Origin: Treponema sp.
GTDB lineage: Bacteria > Spirochaetota > Spirochaetia > Treponematales > Treponemataceae
Direction of reading: 5' to 3'
NCBI GenBank assembly: GCA_017464425.1
Contig: JAFUDX010000014.1
Coordinates: forward strand, 1-64,000
DNA: 64,000 bases
In this document: piece by piece, positions 1 to 8,469 of the stretch
Position numbering within the stretch: position 1 is the stretch's first letter
How the letters are laid out: each line of letters opens with the position of its first letter
The notes under the pieces: generated by a model
The model's input: only the letters and a program-made list of their open reading frames with translations
Database searches by the model: none
Told to the model about the DNA's origin: nothing
Translations under genes and position numbers: made by a program

Positions 1-325
1 CTGTTACTATTTGCAAAGCTTTCTTAAGAGGCTTGTGTCCTGCAGAAAATGTAATCTATTTGATTTCAAAAAATCTTCTGCCAGAAAGACCTGGTCGCTC
101 CTTTGCATTGGAGTTAAAACCCAAATCATGCACCTATTTCGATTACAGGGCGGCTTAAATTAACGACATCATCAACCTTTGCTTGTCAAATGTATGGGGG
201 GGGATGGGCGAAGTCGTATGAAATGCATTGCATTTATATTATAAACAAGGGCGGTTCGATTACCTGGGGCTGTTTGTGATTGATTGTTCGCTTGAATAGG
301 CAGATTTTTGACCAAGGATGCAAAA
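1..325. other. Upstream region of the iron transporter, no clear gene
   Basis: No convincing gene is seen. Frame 2 stays open from the window edge to about position 170 (the predicted end reads LFRLQGGLN), so a C-terminal fragment of an upstream gene is possible, but I do not recognise it. A run of eight G lies at 196-203. An AT-rich stretch at about 231-245 could hold a -10 element, but no good -35 accompanies it. Confidence 0.4.
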
Positions 326-1330
326 ATGAAAAAATATTCGGTTACGGTCGCGCTTGCGCTTTTCCTCGCAGTCCTGAGCGTCTCCTCGCTTTTTATCGGC
401 GTGATTGATGTGAGCCTTGCCGGGCTTTTGTACGCGGACGCGCTCCAGTGGCAGATTTTCCTTGCCTCGCGCCTTCCGCGCCTGCTTGCGATTTTGTGTA
501 CGGGCGTGGGAATGAGCATCGCGGGGCTTATCATGCAGCAGCTCTGCATGAACAAGTTCATCTCGCCCACCACGGGCGCGACAATCTCGTCAGCCCAGCT
601 TGGCATCCTCTTCGCGCTTCTTTTTATGCCGCATTCCACGCTCTGGGGGCGTGCGTTCTTTGCGTTCGTGGCGGCACTCGTGGGCACATGGGTGTTCGTG
701 TTTTTTATCCAGCGCATTCAGTTCAAGGACGTGATTATGGTGCCGCTCGTGGGCATTATGTTCTCAGACATTATTCGCGGTGTGACGAGCTTCCTTGCCT
801 ACAAATTCGACATGACGCAGTCGCTTTCAAGCTGGCTCGTTGGGCATTTTTCGCTCGTAATCCGCGGAAAGTACGAAATCGTGTATCTCGTCGTTCCGCT
901 CGTGATTTTGGCGTATCTTTTTGCAAATCATTTCAACATCGTTGGCATGGGGCGCGATTTTTCGCAGAACCTCGGTGTACCCTACAATGTGGTACTCTTC
1001 TTTGGGCTTTCTATTGCGGCGGCGATTACGGCAAGCGTGGTTGTGGTGGTCGGCTCAATCTCCTACATCGGGCTTATCGTTCCGAATGTGGTGGCTCTCT
1101 ACAAAGGCGACCGGATTCGCGGCACGATTTTTGACACATCGCTTTTCGGTGCGCTCTTCGTGCTCGTCTGCGACATCTTGGGCAGAATCATCATCTTCCC
1201 GTATGAGCTTCCGATTGAGCTGATTATCGGCATTATCGGTTCGGTGCTGTTCATCCTGCTTTTGTTCTACCGGCTCAAGCACGGCCGCAGGGCAATCCGC
1301 CTTGAAAAAAAACGGAGCGATTCTCTATGA
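326..1330 (+). CDS. Iron-siderophore ABC transporter permease, FecCD family (YclN/FatD-like)
   Basis: A polytopic inner-membrane permease of 334 residues, the usual length for a FecCD subunit. It should form half of the channel importing an iron-siderophore complex. Family-typical segments are the SRLPR stretch near residue 45, then GLIMQQLCMNKFISPTTGA, the SSWLVGHFSLV region and the cytoplasmic DILGRIIIFPYE segment near the end; it most resembles petrobactin/anguibactin permeases. I place the start at the ATG at 326, because AAGGA lies eight bases before it; a TTG at 308 is in frame but has no ribosome site. The end overlaps the next gene through ATGA. This is the only member of the four-gene operon that looks fully intact. 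Confidence 0.85.
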   Translation: MKKYSVTVALALFLAVLSVSSLFIGVIDVSLAGLLYADALQWQIFLASRLPRLLAILCTGVGMSIAGLIMQQLCMNKFISPTTGATISSAQLGILFALLFMPHSTLWGRAFFAFVAALVGTWVFVFFIQRIQFKDVIMVPLVGIMFSDIIRGVTSFLAYKFDMTQSLSSWLVGHFSLVIRGKYEIVYLVVPLVILAYLFANHFNIVGMGRDFSQNLGVPYNVVLFFGLSIAAAITASVVVVVGSISYIGLIVPNVVALYKGDRIRGTIFDTSLFGALFVLVCDILGRIIIFPYELPIELIIGIIGSVLFILLLFYRLKHGRRAIRLEKKRSDSL

Positions 1331-2028
1331 TACAAAAAAAAGTTTCATCTGGCGCAAAAATCCTCATCATGGTCGCGCTTGCGCTTTTAGTTGCGACGGC
1401 GTACACGATTTTCGGGCTTCGTTTTTCAAACGCGTGGCTTTTGCACTATCAGCTTGTAAAGCGGATTCCAAAACTTATTGTCATCGCGCTCACGGCGTTT
1501 TCAATCGGAAGCGTGCAGTCCACCATCACGCGCATTATGGACCCCAACGCGTACGAAACATTGCTTACTACGCTTGTCGCAAGCTTTGACAATGCGAACA
1601 CGAGCCTGATTATTTTCAGCGTAATCGTTCTGATTGCAATCGCGTTTGTGTTCCGCCGGGATTTGCACCTGCTCGACGTGCTTACGCTCGGAAAGGACAA
1701 GGCTATAAATCTCGGCGTGGATTATGACAAAAGCATCCGCCATCTTCTGCTTGCCGTAACGCTCTACATGACGGTGGCGACCGCGCTTGTCGGCCCGCTC
1801 GCGTTCCTGGGGCTGATTATCGCAAACCTGTCGCGCCAGCTCATGCAGACCTACCGACATTCGCTTCTGATTACCGCGTCGGTGCTCTTCGGCATGACTG
1901 TGCTTTTGGGCGGTCAGTTCCTTGTTGAGCGCGTCTTTTCGTACAATGTGCCGGTGAGCGTGTTCATTACGACCGGCGGCGGCATCTACTTTTTGTACCT
2001 GCTGATTGCAAAGAAAAAGCCGTACTAG
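1327..2028 (+). pseudogene. Second iron-siderophore permease (YclO/FatC-like), internal in-frame deletion
   Basis: The reading frame is open for 233 residues, but the family is normally about 315. The N-terminal part (VKRIPKLIVIALTAFSI) and the C-terminal two thirds (IMDPNAYETL, then LGVDYDKSIRHLLL and VGPLAFLGLIIANLSRQ) match the second permease of petrobactin-type systems. Around residue 60 the sequence jumps from the TAFSI segment straight to the STITRIMDPN segment. About 90 residues, including several membrane helices and the motif equivalent to FQTITNNRILTPS, are missing without loss of frame. A permease lacking this block is unlikely to work. Translation is coupled to the upstream permease by ATGA. 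The alternative is an assembly artefact. Confidence 0.7.
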
Positions 2029-2047
2029 GCGATTTACGAGGAAACAC

Positions 2048-2795
2048 ATGAATGTTGAGAATCTTTCAAAAAAATATGATGACAAAATCGTGCTTGACGG
2101 CATAACGCTTGAATTCCCGCAAAAAGCCGTCATCTCGCTTATCGGCCCAAACGGCGCGGGAAAGTCCACGCTCATGGGAATCATCTCGCGCCTCTTGGAA
2201 CGGACGGGCGGCGCGGCGATGTTTGACGGAAAGGACGTGCGCGACTGGAAGAGCAGCGAGCTTGCAAAACGGCTTTCGATTCTTACCCAGAGCCACAACG
2301 TGCAGATGAAGCTTACCGTGCGCGAGCTTGTGGCATTCGGGCGCTTTCCCTACAGCGCAGGGCATCTCACGGCGGAGGACAAGGCGATAATCGACCGCGC
2401 CATACATGGAGCTTACCGACTTGCAAGACCGCTTCATCGATGAGCTTTCCGGCGGGCAGCGGCAGCGCGCCTACATCGCGATGGTGATTGCGCAGGACAC
2501 GCAGTATGTGCTTTTGGACGAGCCGACGAACAATCTTGACATCTACCACGCCACGCAGATGATGCGCATGGTGCGCCGCCTGTGCGACGAGCTGGGGAAG
2601 ACCGTGATTCTCGTGCTCCACGAAATCAACTACGCCTCGTTCTACAGCGACTTTGTGTGCGCCATGAAGGACGGAAAAATCGCCCGCTTCGGCACGGTCG
2701 ATGAAGTCATCACAAAAGAAGTGCTTTCCTCTATTTATAACGTGGATTTTGAAATCATGCGCGTAGGCGGAAAGCCGATGACGATTTATTACTAA
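2048..2795 (+). pseudogene. Iron-siderophore ABC transporter ATPase (YclP-like), frameshifted
   Basis: The first part (ATG 2048, GAGG upstream) encodes the Walker A motif GPNGAGKST and the Q-loop (LTQSHN). It runs in one frame to about 2403, then goes off into an unrelated tail ending near 2443. The second part, open from 2406 in another frame, carries the ABC signature LSGGQRQR, Walker B (YVLLDEP) and the H-loop (VLHEIN). The two parts join smoothly at the protein level (DRAI, then MELTDLQDRF), so a few bases have been lost or gained at about 2403-2406. Either the gene is inactive or this is a sequencing error. It should energise the two permeases upstream. Confidence 0.8.
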
Positions 2796-2829
2796 CGGAC
2801 ACAGGGGCGAAAAGCCCGAAGGAGTTTTT

Positions 2830-3813
2830 ATGAAAAAAATTATATCTGTAGCAGCGGCGATTTTGCTCTCTGCTTCCGTCTTTGCAAAGGCAAAGACCGT
2901 AACCGTCGAAACGCTCAACGGCAAGAACGAAAAAACAACCGTCAGCGTGCCCTACAATCCCAAGCGGATTGCGATTCTCGACCTTGCCGCCCTCGACATT
3001 CTCGATAACCTCGGCTTAGCCTCGCGCATCGTCGGCTCTGCCACCACGAGCATCGACTACCTTTCTGAGTATTCGCCCGACAAGAATAAGCGCATCAAGA
3101 ACATCGGCAACATCAAGACCCCCGACATGGAAGCCGTGTTCGAGTGCGAGCCGGACATAATTTTCATCGGCGGACGCCTTGCCACCAACATGAACATCGG
3201 GCTTGTGGAGAGCGTGAAGAAAAACGCAAGCATAATCGCATCAATTTTCGGAAAAGAAAAGGAAGTCGCCGCAAAGTTCGCAGGCTTTGAAAGCCGTATC
3301 AGTGCGCTCAAAGCACAAGCAAACGGAAAAACGGCAGTGCTCGGCATGGTTACAAGCGGAAGCTGCAACCTGCTCGGAAACACGGGGCGACTCAACCTGA
3401 TTACAAACGAAATCGGCTTTACGAACATCGGGGCGAACCTTTCAAAAGGCACTGACCCGGCATCTCGCGGCAGACGTGGCGGTAAGGGCGGCTCTAGCGG
3501 ACAACTCGGAAAACCGCAGGCAATGCAGAGCCCGCAGGAAGTCGCTTCTCAGGCACACGGCGAGGAATCTTCGTTCGAGTTGATTGCAAAGCTCAATCCC
3601 GCCTACATCTTCGTGCTTGACCGCGACAGCGCAATCGGCACGAACGGCGCAAAACTCGCCCGCGACATCATGGACAACGAGATTGTAAAAATGACCGACG
3701 CGGCAAAGAACGGGCACCTCGTCATCTTAAGCTACCCCGCAATCTGGTACACTGCGGAAGGCGGCATCACCGCGCTTGACTACATGCTGCGCGACTTGGA
3801 GGCGAGCCTGTAA
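2830..3813 (+). CDS. Iron-siderophore ABC transporter substrate-binding protein with Gly-rich insert
   Basis: A periplasmic binding protein of 327 residues with a type I signal peptide (MKKIISVAAAILLSASVFA) and no lipobox Cys. The fold is class III (PeripBP_2): PKRIAILDLAALDIL at about 44-58, EPDIIFIGGR, and KLNPAYIFVLDRD near residue 260. It should deliver ferric siderophore to the permeases upstream. Between the conserved GFTNIGANL and HGEESSFELI segments lies an unusual Gly/Arg/Gln-rich insert of roughly 35 residues (contains GRRGGKGGSSG), absent from relatives I know. The start has a GAAGGAG site. The gene is intact, but its transporter partners are broken. Confidence 0.8.
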   Translation: MKKIISVAAAILLSASVFAKAKTVTVETLNGKNEKTTVSVPYNPKRIAILDLAALDILDNLGLASRIVGSATTSIDYLSEYSPDKNKRIKNIGNIKTPDMEAVFECEPDIIFIGGRLATNMNIGLVESVKKNASIIASIFGKEKEVAAKFAGFESRISALKAQANGKTAVLGMVTSGSCNLLGNTGRLNLITNEIGFTNIGANLSKGTDPASRGRRGGKGGSSGQLGKPQAMQSPQEVASQAHGEESSFELIAKLNPAYIFVLDRDSAIGTNGAKLARDIMDNEIVKMTDAAKNGHLVILSYPAIWYTAEGGITALDYMLRDLEASL

Positions 3814-4572
3814 ATCCTGAGTTGCGCAGTGAAAAATCGGGAAGATTTTTCTTTGAGGGGCAATCGACACATCCACAAACAAAATGTCTTCCGTATCTGG
3901 CGGAAGTTCTTGCGTGACCGAGCCACCACGGAAGCAGAACGCCCCGCCGTGTGCATTGGACTTTTCAGAAAGTGAATTGACCAGCAGCACGGTGGGCGAA
4001 ACCTGCGAGACTTGTTTCGCATATTCATGCCTAAATGATTGCCATTCCGTACTCGCATAATCGACACATACGGGCCACAAAAGCGGTGCATTCGTCTTAA
4101 AGCGTTCGGGAAAATCCCACAAGTCGCCGCAAAGTGCAAGTTGAAATTCCCGCCCCTTGTACAAAAAGGAAGCGGCTTCAATTCCCTCGCAATAATGCGC
4201 ATCTGCGTACGCACAATCCTTCCAGCCGACAGAAATACGGCGGTAATTGTGCGCGAGAATGCCGTTTTTCAGCAGGGCACATGAGGAATACAGTTCTTCG
4301 CCGTTTCGTTCGATGTAGCCAACGAGCAAATCGACACCGTACAAGTTTGTAAGCGCACACAACTCACGCATAACGGCAGAATTTTGCGTAATAGCAACGG
4401 ATTTGTCGCGCTCGTAATCCCACGAAAGCGAATCAAAGCCCTGCAAAAACGCCTCGCCGAAACAGAGCAAGTCGGCACGGAAATGGGCGCATTCCAGAGC
4501 AGAGCGAATCTGCGAAATGTTGAAAGAAATATCGTTGTTCACAAAGCGGTATGCCGCAAGCCCGATGGTCAT
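3727..4572 (-). CDS. Carbon-nitrogen hydrolase (nitrilase superfamily)
   Basis: The three nitrilase catalytic residues can be placed: Glu in CFGEAFLQGFD, Lys in YRRISVGWKD, and Cys in LALCGDLWDF. Members hydrolyse nitriles, amides or carbamoyl compounds in the cytoplasm; the substrate here is not predictable. I start at the ATG at 4572 (281 residues), because the family fold begins at MTIGLAAYRF; the open frame extends further upstream but without domain content. A TGC-TACAAT extended -10 lies eight bases before this ATG, suggesting a leaderless message. The 3' end overlaps the convergent binding-protein gene by about 87 bases, so the last residues are less certain. Confidence 0.75.
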   Translation of the reverse strand: MTIGLAAYRFVNNDISFNISQIRSALECAHFRADLLCFGEAFLQGFDSLSWDYERDKSVAITQNSAVMRELCALTNLYGVDLLVGYIERNGEELYSSCALLKNGILAHNYRRISVGWKDCAYADAHYCEGIEAASFLYKGREFQLALCGDLWDFPERFKTNAPLLWPVCVDYASTEWQSFRHEYAKQVSQVSPTVLLVNSLSEKSNAHGGAFCFRGGSVTQELPPDTEDILFVDVSIAPQRKIFPIFHCATQDLQARLQVAQHVVKRGDAAFRSVPDCGVA

Positions 4573-4601
4573 CAGCACACATTGTAGCAATGTATACGAA
4601 A

Positions 4602-4637
4602 TTGATAAATACACTGAAACATGATAGATTCTGTGTA
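4602..4637 (+). promoter_or_regulatory. Promoter of the NlpC/P60 gene, apparently leaderless
   Basis: TTGATA at 4602-4607, a 17-base spacer and TAGATT at 4625-4630 are followed six bases later by the ATG at 4637. No ribosome-binding site is present, so transcription probably begins at or very near the start codon. Confidence 0.6.
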
Positions 4638-5173
4638 TGAGGAAGTTACTATATATTTTTGTTATATTCGCACTTTTCTCTTCATGCACTTGTAACGATG
4701 ATTCAGATTCAAAAAACATTGTAGATTGCCCTGATGACATTGCGGAGCGGGCGTTCCGTTTTGCAGAATTATACAAAGACTCTGATACGATTTATGAATT
4801 GGGTGGGCAGTCGCCCGTACGCTCTGCAATCGCTATCGACTGTTCGGGTCTTGTGGTTATGTGCTACAAATATGCGATGGTCGATACAAAATATTCACTG
4901 CTTCTTTCTGATATGTCGGCGGGCTATATGTATGAAAATGCTGCTTCAATCGTTCCACTAGAAAAAATGCGGCGTGGTGATTTGATTTTTATGGGCGAGG
5001 CGACCTCTTCAAAAGTAACGCACATCGCGCTGTTTGATTGCGTAGAAAATGATTGCGTGTATTTTATAGACGCTACGGAAAAAGACGATATAAGCGGCGT
5101 TACCAAAAGGTTTTACAGCGTGGAAGACGCTCGCTTTAAAGCTTTCGGCGTTATGAAGGTGTATTCACCGTGA
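4637..5173 (+). CDS. NlpC/P60-family lipoprotein, putative cell-wall peptidase
   Basis: A lipoprotein of 178 residues: hydrophobic signal, then lipobox FSSC with the lipidated Cys at about residue 17. The NlpC/P60 cysteine peptidase signature is visible: DCSGLV with the nucleophile Cys, GDLIFM, and VTHIALF with the catalytic His. Such enzymes cut D-Glu to diamino-acid bonds in peptidoglycan stem peptides. The protein is short, with no SH3 or LysM domain. It has its own promoter, which sits directly against the ATG, and is transcribed away from the hydrolase gene. The exact peptidoglycan bond is unknown. Confidence 0.8.
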   Translation: MRKLLYIFVIFALFSSCTCNDDSDSKNIVDCPDDIAERAFRFAELYKDSDTIYELGGQSPVRSAIAIDCSGLVVMCYKYAMVDTKYSLLLSDMSAGYMYENAASIVPLEKMRRGDLIFMGEATSSKVTHIALFDCVENDCVYFIDATEKDDISGVTKRFYSVEDARFKAFGVMKVYSP

Positions 5174-5177
5174 GGAT

Positions 5178-5206
5178 TTGAAAAAGCTCCTTTGTTTTGA
5201 TACAAT
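5178..5206 (+). promoter_or_regulatory. Promoter of the lumazine synthase gene
   Basis: TTGAAA at 5178-5183, a 17-base spacer and TACAAT at 5201-5206. An AGAGGA ribosome site follows before the ATG at 5225. Confidence 0.65.
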
Positions 5207-5224
5207 GACTCACAGAGGAATCTT

Positions 5225-5698
5225 ATGAACGAAATCAATCTTATCGAAGGAAAATTAGTCGCCCCACAAGGCATGAAGGTCGCGATTGTTGCGAGCCGAT
5301 TTAATGAAATCATCGTGAACAAACTTCTTGGTGGCGCGGTGGACGGTCTTGTTCGTCACGGCGTCGAAGAAAAAAACATCACTGCCGTTTGGGTTCCGGG
5401 CGCGTTTGAAATTCCCGTTATCTGCGACAAGCTTGCGGCGAGCAAAAAATATGACGCGGTGATTGCCGTGGGTGCGGTCATTCGCGGTTCAACAAGCCAT
5501 TACGACTATGTGTGCGCCGAAGTCTCAAAGGGCGTGGCTCAGGCGGGATTTAAAAACGGCGTTCCTGTGCTTTTCGGCGTTATTACCACTGAGAACATTG
5601 AGCAGGCAATCGAACGCGCGGGAAGCAAGGCGGGCAACAAAGGCTATGACTGTGCTTTGGGCGCAATCGAAATGGCAAATTTGATGAAGCAACTGTAA
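5225..5698 (+). CDS. ribH: 6,7-dimethyl-8-ribityllumazine synthase
   Basis: 157 residues, full family length. It condenses 5-amino-6-ribitylaminouracil with 3,4-dihydroxy-2-butanone 4-phosphate, the penultimate step of riboflavin synthesis, normally in a 60-subunit capsid. Motifs: SRFNEII near the N terminus, WVPGAFEIP (ribityl binding), [14 protein letters not shown] with the catalytic His, and [11 protein letters not shown]. No other rib gene is nearby, so this is a detached copy with its own promoter. A stand-alone ribH may supply flavin demand of the many redox enzymes here or simply reflect scattered rib genes; the sequence does not decide. Confidence 0.93.
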   Translation: MNEINLIEGKLVAPQGMKVAIVASRFNEIIVNKLLGGAVDGLVRHGVEEKNITAVWVPGAFEIPVICDKLAASKKYDAVIAVGAVIRGSTSHYDYVCAEVSKGVAQAGFKNGVPVLFGVITTENIEQAIERAGSKAGNKGYDCALGAIEMANLMKQL

Positions 5699-5707
5699 GT
5701 GTAATTC

Positions 5708-5761
5708 TGCGCATAATCTGTGACGAAAAACTGCATTTGTGCTAAAATCAGATTATGCGCA
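5708..5761. repeat. 13-bp perfect inverted repeat spanning the metN promoter and start codon
   Basis: TGCGCATAATCTG at 5708-5720 is repeated in reverse complement at 5749-5761, enclosing the -10 TAAAAT (5743-5748). The right arm contains the metN ATG (5755). It could be an operator, or a weak hairpin ending the ribH transcript; there is no T run after it. Confidence 0.7.
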
Positions 5762-6780
5762 TAACACTTGAACATTTAAAGAAAACATATACTTCCATAA
5801 ATAATGGCGCAAAAACCGAAATTCACGCGGTGGACGATGTTTCGCTTGACATTCCTGAGAACACGATTTTTGGCATCATCGGAAAGAGCGGGGCGGGAAA
5901 GAGTTCGCTCGTGCGGCTCGTGAGCTTGCTTGAATCCCCCGATAGCGGGGCGGTCTACTACGGCGAAAAGCGCGTCGACAATCTCCCCAAAAAAGAGCTG
6001 ATTTTACAGCGGCGGAAAATCGGCATGATTTTTCAGAATTTCAATCTTTTTTCTTCACGGACGGCGGGAAAGAATGTCGCCTATCCGCTTGAAATCGCAA
6101 AAGTTCCCAAAGAGAAAATCAAGGCAAAAGTCAAGGAAATGCTCGCGCTTGTCGGACTTTCTGACCGTGAGAACGCGCCCATAAGCACGCTGAGCGGCGG
6201 GCAAAAGCAGCGCGTGGCAATTGCGCGCGCACTTGCCACCGAGCCGAGCATTCTTTTTTGCGATGAGGCGACGAGTGCGCTTGACCCGAACACCACGCGG
6301 CAAATTCTCGCGCTTATCAAAGAAATCCAGCAAAAGATGAACCTTACGGTCGTAATGATTACGCACCAAATGGAAGTCGTGCGCGATGCCTGTGAGAGCG
6401 TTGCCGTGATTGAGAACGGCAGAGTCGTGGAGACGGGCAAGGTCAAGGAGATTTTTACGAATCCCAAAACAGAGACCACGCGCGATTTTATCAAAAATAT
6501 CGCCGTGCAAGCGGGGAATCGCGACGGCGACATCGTAAAGTGGTCTGAAAAAACGGGCACTTTCCTGCTTCATTTTGTGGGCGGCGCGACGGGCGAGCCG
6601 ATTTTGAGCAAAATGGCAAAGGAATTCAAGGTGAGTTTCAACATTCTCGCCGCAGGAATCTCGCACTTACCAGACGAAGATGTGGGCTACATGGAAACGG
6701 ACATCATCGGGGAAGACGCGGAAGTCGAGCGAGTAGTGAAATGGTTGAGCGAGAATAATGTGAGGGTACAGAAAAAATAA
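5755..6780 (+). CDS. metN: Methionine ABC transporter ATP-binding protein MetN
   Basis: 341 residues. ATPase domain: Walker A GKSGAGKSS, Q-loop FQNFNLF, signature LSGGQKQR, Walker B ILFCDEATSALDP, H-loop THQ. The C-terminal NIL domain (about 260-341) is the methionine-sensing domain that shuts the transporter at high internal methionine, typical of MetN. MetI and MetQ follow, completing MetNIQ. The ATG at 5755 starts the domain exactly (MRITLEHLKK). An extended -10 (TGC-TAAAAT) ends six bases before the ATG and no Shine-Dalgarno is seen, so translation is probably leaderless. The start codon lies inside a 13-bp inverted repeat. Confidence 0.93.
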   Translation: MRITLEHLKKTYTSINNGAKTEIHAVDDVSLDIPENTIFGIIGKSGAGKSSLVRLVSLLESPDSGAVYYGEKRVDNLPKKELILQRRKIGMIFQNFNLFSSRTAGKNVAYPLEIAKVPKEKIKAKVKEMLALVGLSDRENAPISTLSGGQKQRVAIARALATEPSILFCDEATSALDPNTTRQILALIKEIQQKMNLTVVMITHQMEVVRDACESVAVIENGRVVETGKVKEIFTNPKTETTRDFIKNIAVQAGNRDGDIVKWSEKTGTFLLHFVGGATGEPILSKMAKEFKVSFNILAAGISHLPDEDVGYMETDIIGEDAEVERVVKWLSENNVRVQKK

Positions 6781-6783
6781 CTA

Positions 6784-6857
6784 TCACACGGATTCGATTT
6801 TGCTACGCAAAATCAATTTAAATACGGAGATTCCGTAGGAATCTCGAATCCGTGTGA
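6784..6857. repeat. Cloverleaf palindromic repeat, copy 1
   Basis: Outer arms TCACACGGATTCG and its complement enclose two further hairpins: GATTTTGC paired with GCAAAATC, and GAGATTCC-GTA-GGAATCTC. The second copy is at 53647-53727. It lies between metN and metI and could modulate their relative expression. Confidence 0.85.
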
Positions 6858-6876
6858 CAAAAACTTGGAGATTTTT

Positions 6877-7530
6877 ATGGAACAGATTTTGATTCTTGTC
6901 GGGACTTCGACGCTTGAAACGCTTTTGATGGTCTTTTTCTCAACGATTTTTGCGATTCTGATTGGCTTTCCGCTCGGCGTTTTGCTGAACATTACGAATA
7001 AATACGGCATTACGCCACATCCCGTGTTCAATCTCGTGCTGAGCCGGATAATCGATGTGTTGCGCTCGTTTCCGTTCGTCATTCTGATGATTGTGCTTTT
7101 GCCGTTCACGCGCTTGATTTTGGGAACAGCAATTGGCACGACGGCAACGATTATCCCGCTTTCAATTGCGGCGGCTCCGTTCGTGGCGCGAATCACCGAG
7201 ACTGCGCTGAACGAAGTTGACCCCGGCGTGGTGCAGGCGGCACGGGCAATGGGCTCAACGAACTGGCAGATTATTTACAAAGTCTTAGTTCCAGAGTCGC
7301 TTCCGTCTGTTGTTTCAGGAATTACGCTCACAATTATCACGCTTGTCAGCTATTCAGCGATGGCAGGAACACTTGGGGGCGGCGGCTTGGGAGACTTGGC
7401 AATCCGCTACGGCTATCAGCGGTTCCGAACGGGAATCATGATTGCGGCGGTTGTGGTGATTATCATTATGGTCGCGCTCATTCAGTTTGCGGGCACAAAG
7501 CTCACAAATCGTATGTTAGCCAAGCGGTAG
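6877..7530 (+). CDS. metI: Methionine ABC transporter permease MetI
   Basis: 217 residues with five or six predicted membrane helices and the binding-protein-dependent transport signature (EAA loop) around AARAMGSTNWQIIYKVLVPES. It forms the methionine channel in the inner membrane with MetN. The start at 6877 has GGAG six bases upstream; a TTG at 6865 is in frame but lacks a ribosome site. A cloverleaf repeat fills the gap after metN, and a separate promoter for metQ begins immediately after the stop codon. Confidence 0.92.
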   Translation: MEQILILVGTSTLETLLMVFFSTIFAILIGFPLGVLLNITNKYGITPHPVFNLVLSRIIDVLRSFPFVILMIVLLPFTRLILGTAIGTTATIIPLSIAAAPFVARITETALNEVDPGVVQAARAMGSTNWQIIYKVLVPESLPSVVSGITLTIITLVSYSAMAGTLGGGGLGDLAIRYGYQRFRTGIMIAAVVVIIIMVALIQFAGTKLTNRMLAKR

Positions 7531-7584
7531 TTGACACAAATTTCAATTCGATGTATAACTACAAACATACTAACTCACTAGGTT
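7531..7584 (+). promoter_or_regulatory. metQ promoter with a degenerate copy of the sulfur-regulon palindrome
   Basis: TTGACA (7531-7536), 17-base spacer, TATAAC (7554-7559). Downstream, AACATA-N9-TAGGTT (7564-7584) matches the AACCTA-N9-TAGGTT operator at all but one position. Confidence 0.65.
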
Positions 7585-7622
7585 AATAGTGATTAGAAAT
7601 TTCAAAATCATAGGAGCATTTT

Positions 7623-8402
7623 ATGAAAAAGATTCTTTCTTTCGGTGCAATCGCTTTGGCTGCAACATCAGTTTTCGCACAGAAAGCCCTCAAAGTGGGC
7701 GCGACTCCTGAGCCGCACGCAGAAATCCTCAATCTTGTCAAAGAGGACTTGGCTGCAAAGGGAATCGACTTGCAGGTCGTTGAATTCACGGATTATGTCA
7801 CGCCGAACGATGCGGTAGAGGCGGGCGACATCGACGCGAACTATTTCCAGCACATTCCGTACCTCGAATCTTTCAACAAAGAGAAAGGCTACCACCTTGT
7901 GAATGCGGCGGGAATCCACGTTGAGCCGTTCGCGCTCTATTCAAGCAAAGTCAAAAAAATCGCCGACTTGAAGAAAAAGGCGACGATTGCGATTCCGAAC
8001 GACCCGACAAATGAAGGCCGTGCACTTCTTCTCTTGCAGGAAGCTGGCCTTATCGAACTTAAAAAAGGTGCTGGAATCACGGCGACTCCGCTCGACATCG
8101 CAAAAAATCCGAAAAAACTCAAGTTCAAGGAAATCGAAGCTGCTTCTCTTCCGCGCACACTCAAAGATGTTGACGGTGCGGTTATCAACGGAAACTACGC
8201 GATTCCGGCAGGATTGAGCGCAAAAAAAGACGGCTTGTTCGTTGAAGGTTCTTCTTCTCCGTATGTGAATGTCATCGCTGTAAAAGCGGGCAACGAGAAC
8301 AAAGAAGAAATCAAGGCATTGATTGAAGCCATTAAGAGCGAAAAAGTAAAGAAATTCATCTCAGAGAAATATCCGAACGGCGAAGTCGTGGTGGTTTTCT
8401 AG
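7623..8402 (+). CDS. metQ: Methionine ABC transporter substrate-binding protein MetQ
   Basis: 259 residues, NLPA/MetQ family. Signal peptide ends at VFA-QKA; there is no lipobox Cys, unlike most MetQ lipoproteins, so the protein is predicted to be free in the periplasm. Diagnostic stretches: KVGATPEPHAEIL, VEFTDYVTPNDAVEAGDIDANYFQH, and VNAAGIHVEPFALYSSK. It captures methionine for MetNI. Its own strong promoter carries a near-match to the shared operator, which would let binding protein be made in excess and under sulfur control. GGAG lies at good spacing before the ATG. Confidence 0.92.
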   Translation: MKKILSFGAIALAATSVFAQKALKVGATPEPHAEILNLVKEDLAAKGIDLQVVEFTDYVTPNDAVEAGDIDANYFQHIPYLESFNKEKGYHLVNAAGIHVEPFALYSSKVKKIADLKKKATIAIPNDPTNEGRALLLLQEAGLIELKKGAGITATPLDIAKNPKKLKFKEIEAASLPRTLKDVDGAVINGNYAIPAGLSAKKDGLFVEGSSSPYVNVIAVKAGNENKEEIKALIEAIKSEKVKKFISEKYPNGEVVVVF

Positions 8403-8425
8403 GATATAAGACTTGTTTAAAAAGG

Positions 8426-8469
8426 AAAACGGGCTGCACTTCAGATTGAAGGTAGCCCGTTTTGTTTTT
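8426..8469. terminator. Bidirectional terminator between metQ and the SDR gene
   Basis: AAAACGGGCT and AGCCCGTTTT form a ten-base stem with an inner CTTCA/TGAAG stem. T-rich runs lie on both sides, serving both convergent genes. Confidence 0.85.

Noticed and set aside
172..717. Minus-strand open frame of 181 residues at the left end
   Set aside because: It is antisense to the well-supported FecCD permease, has no family resemblance and no ribosome site.
448..1134. Long alternative frames inside the permease, metK and other genes on both strands
   Set aside because: These are shadow frames of GC-rich third positions; their translations are Arg/His/Cys-rich and match no family.
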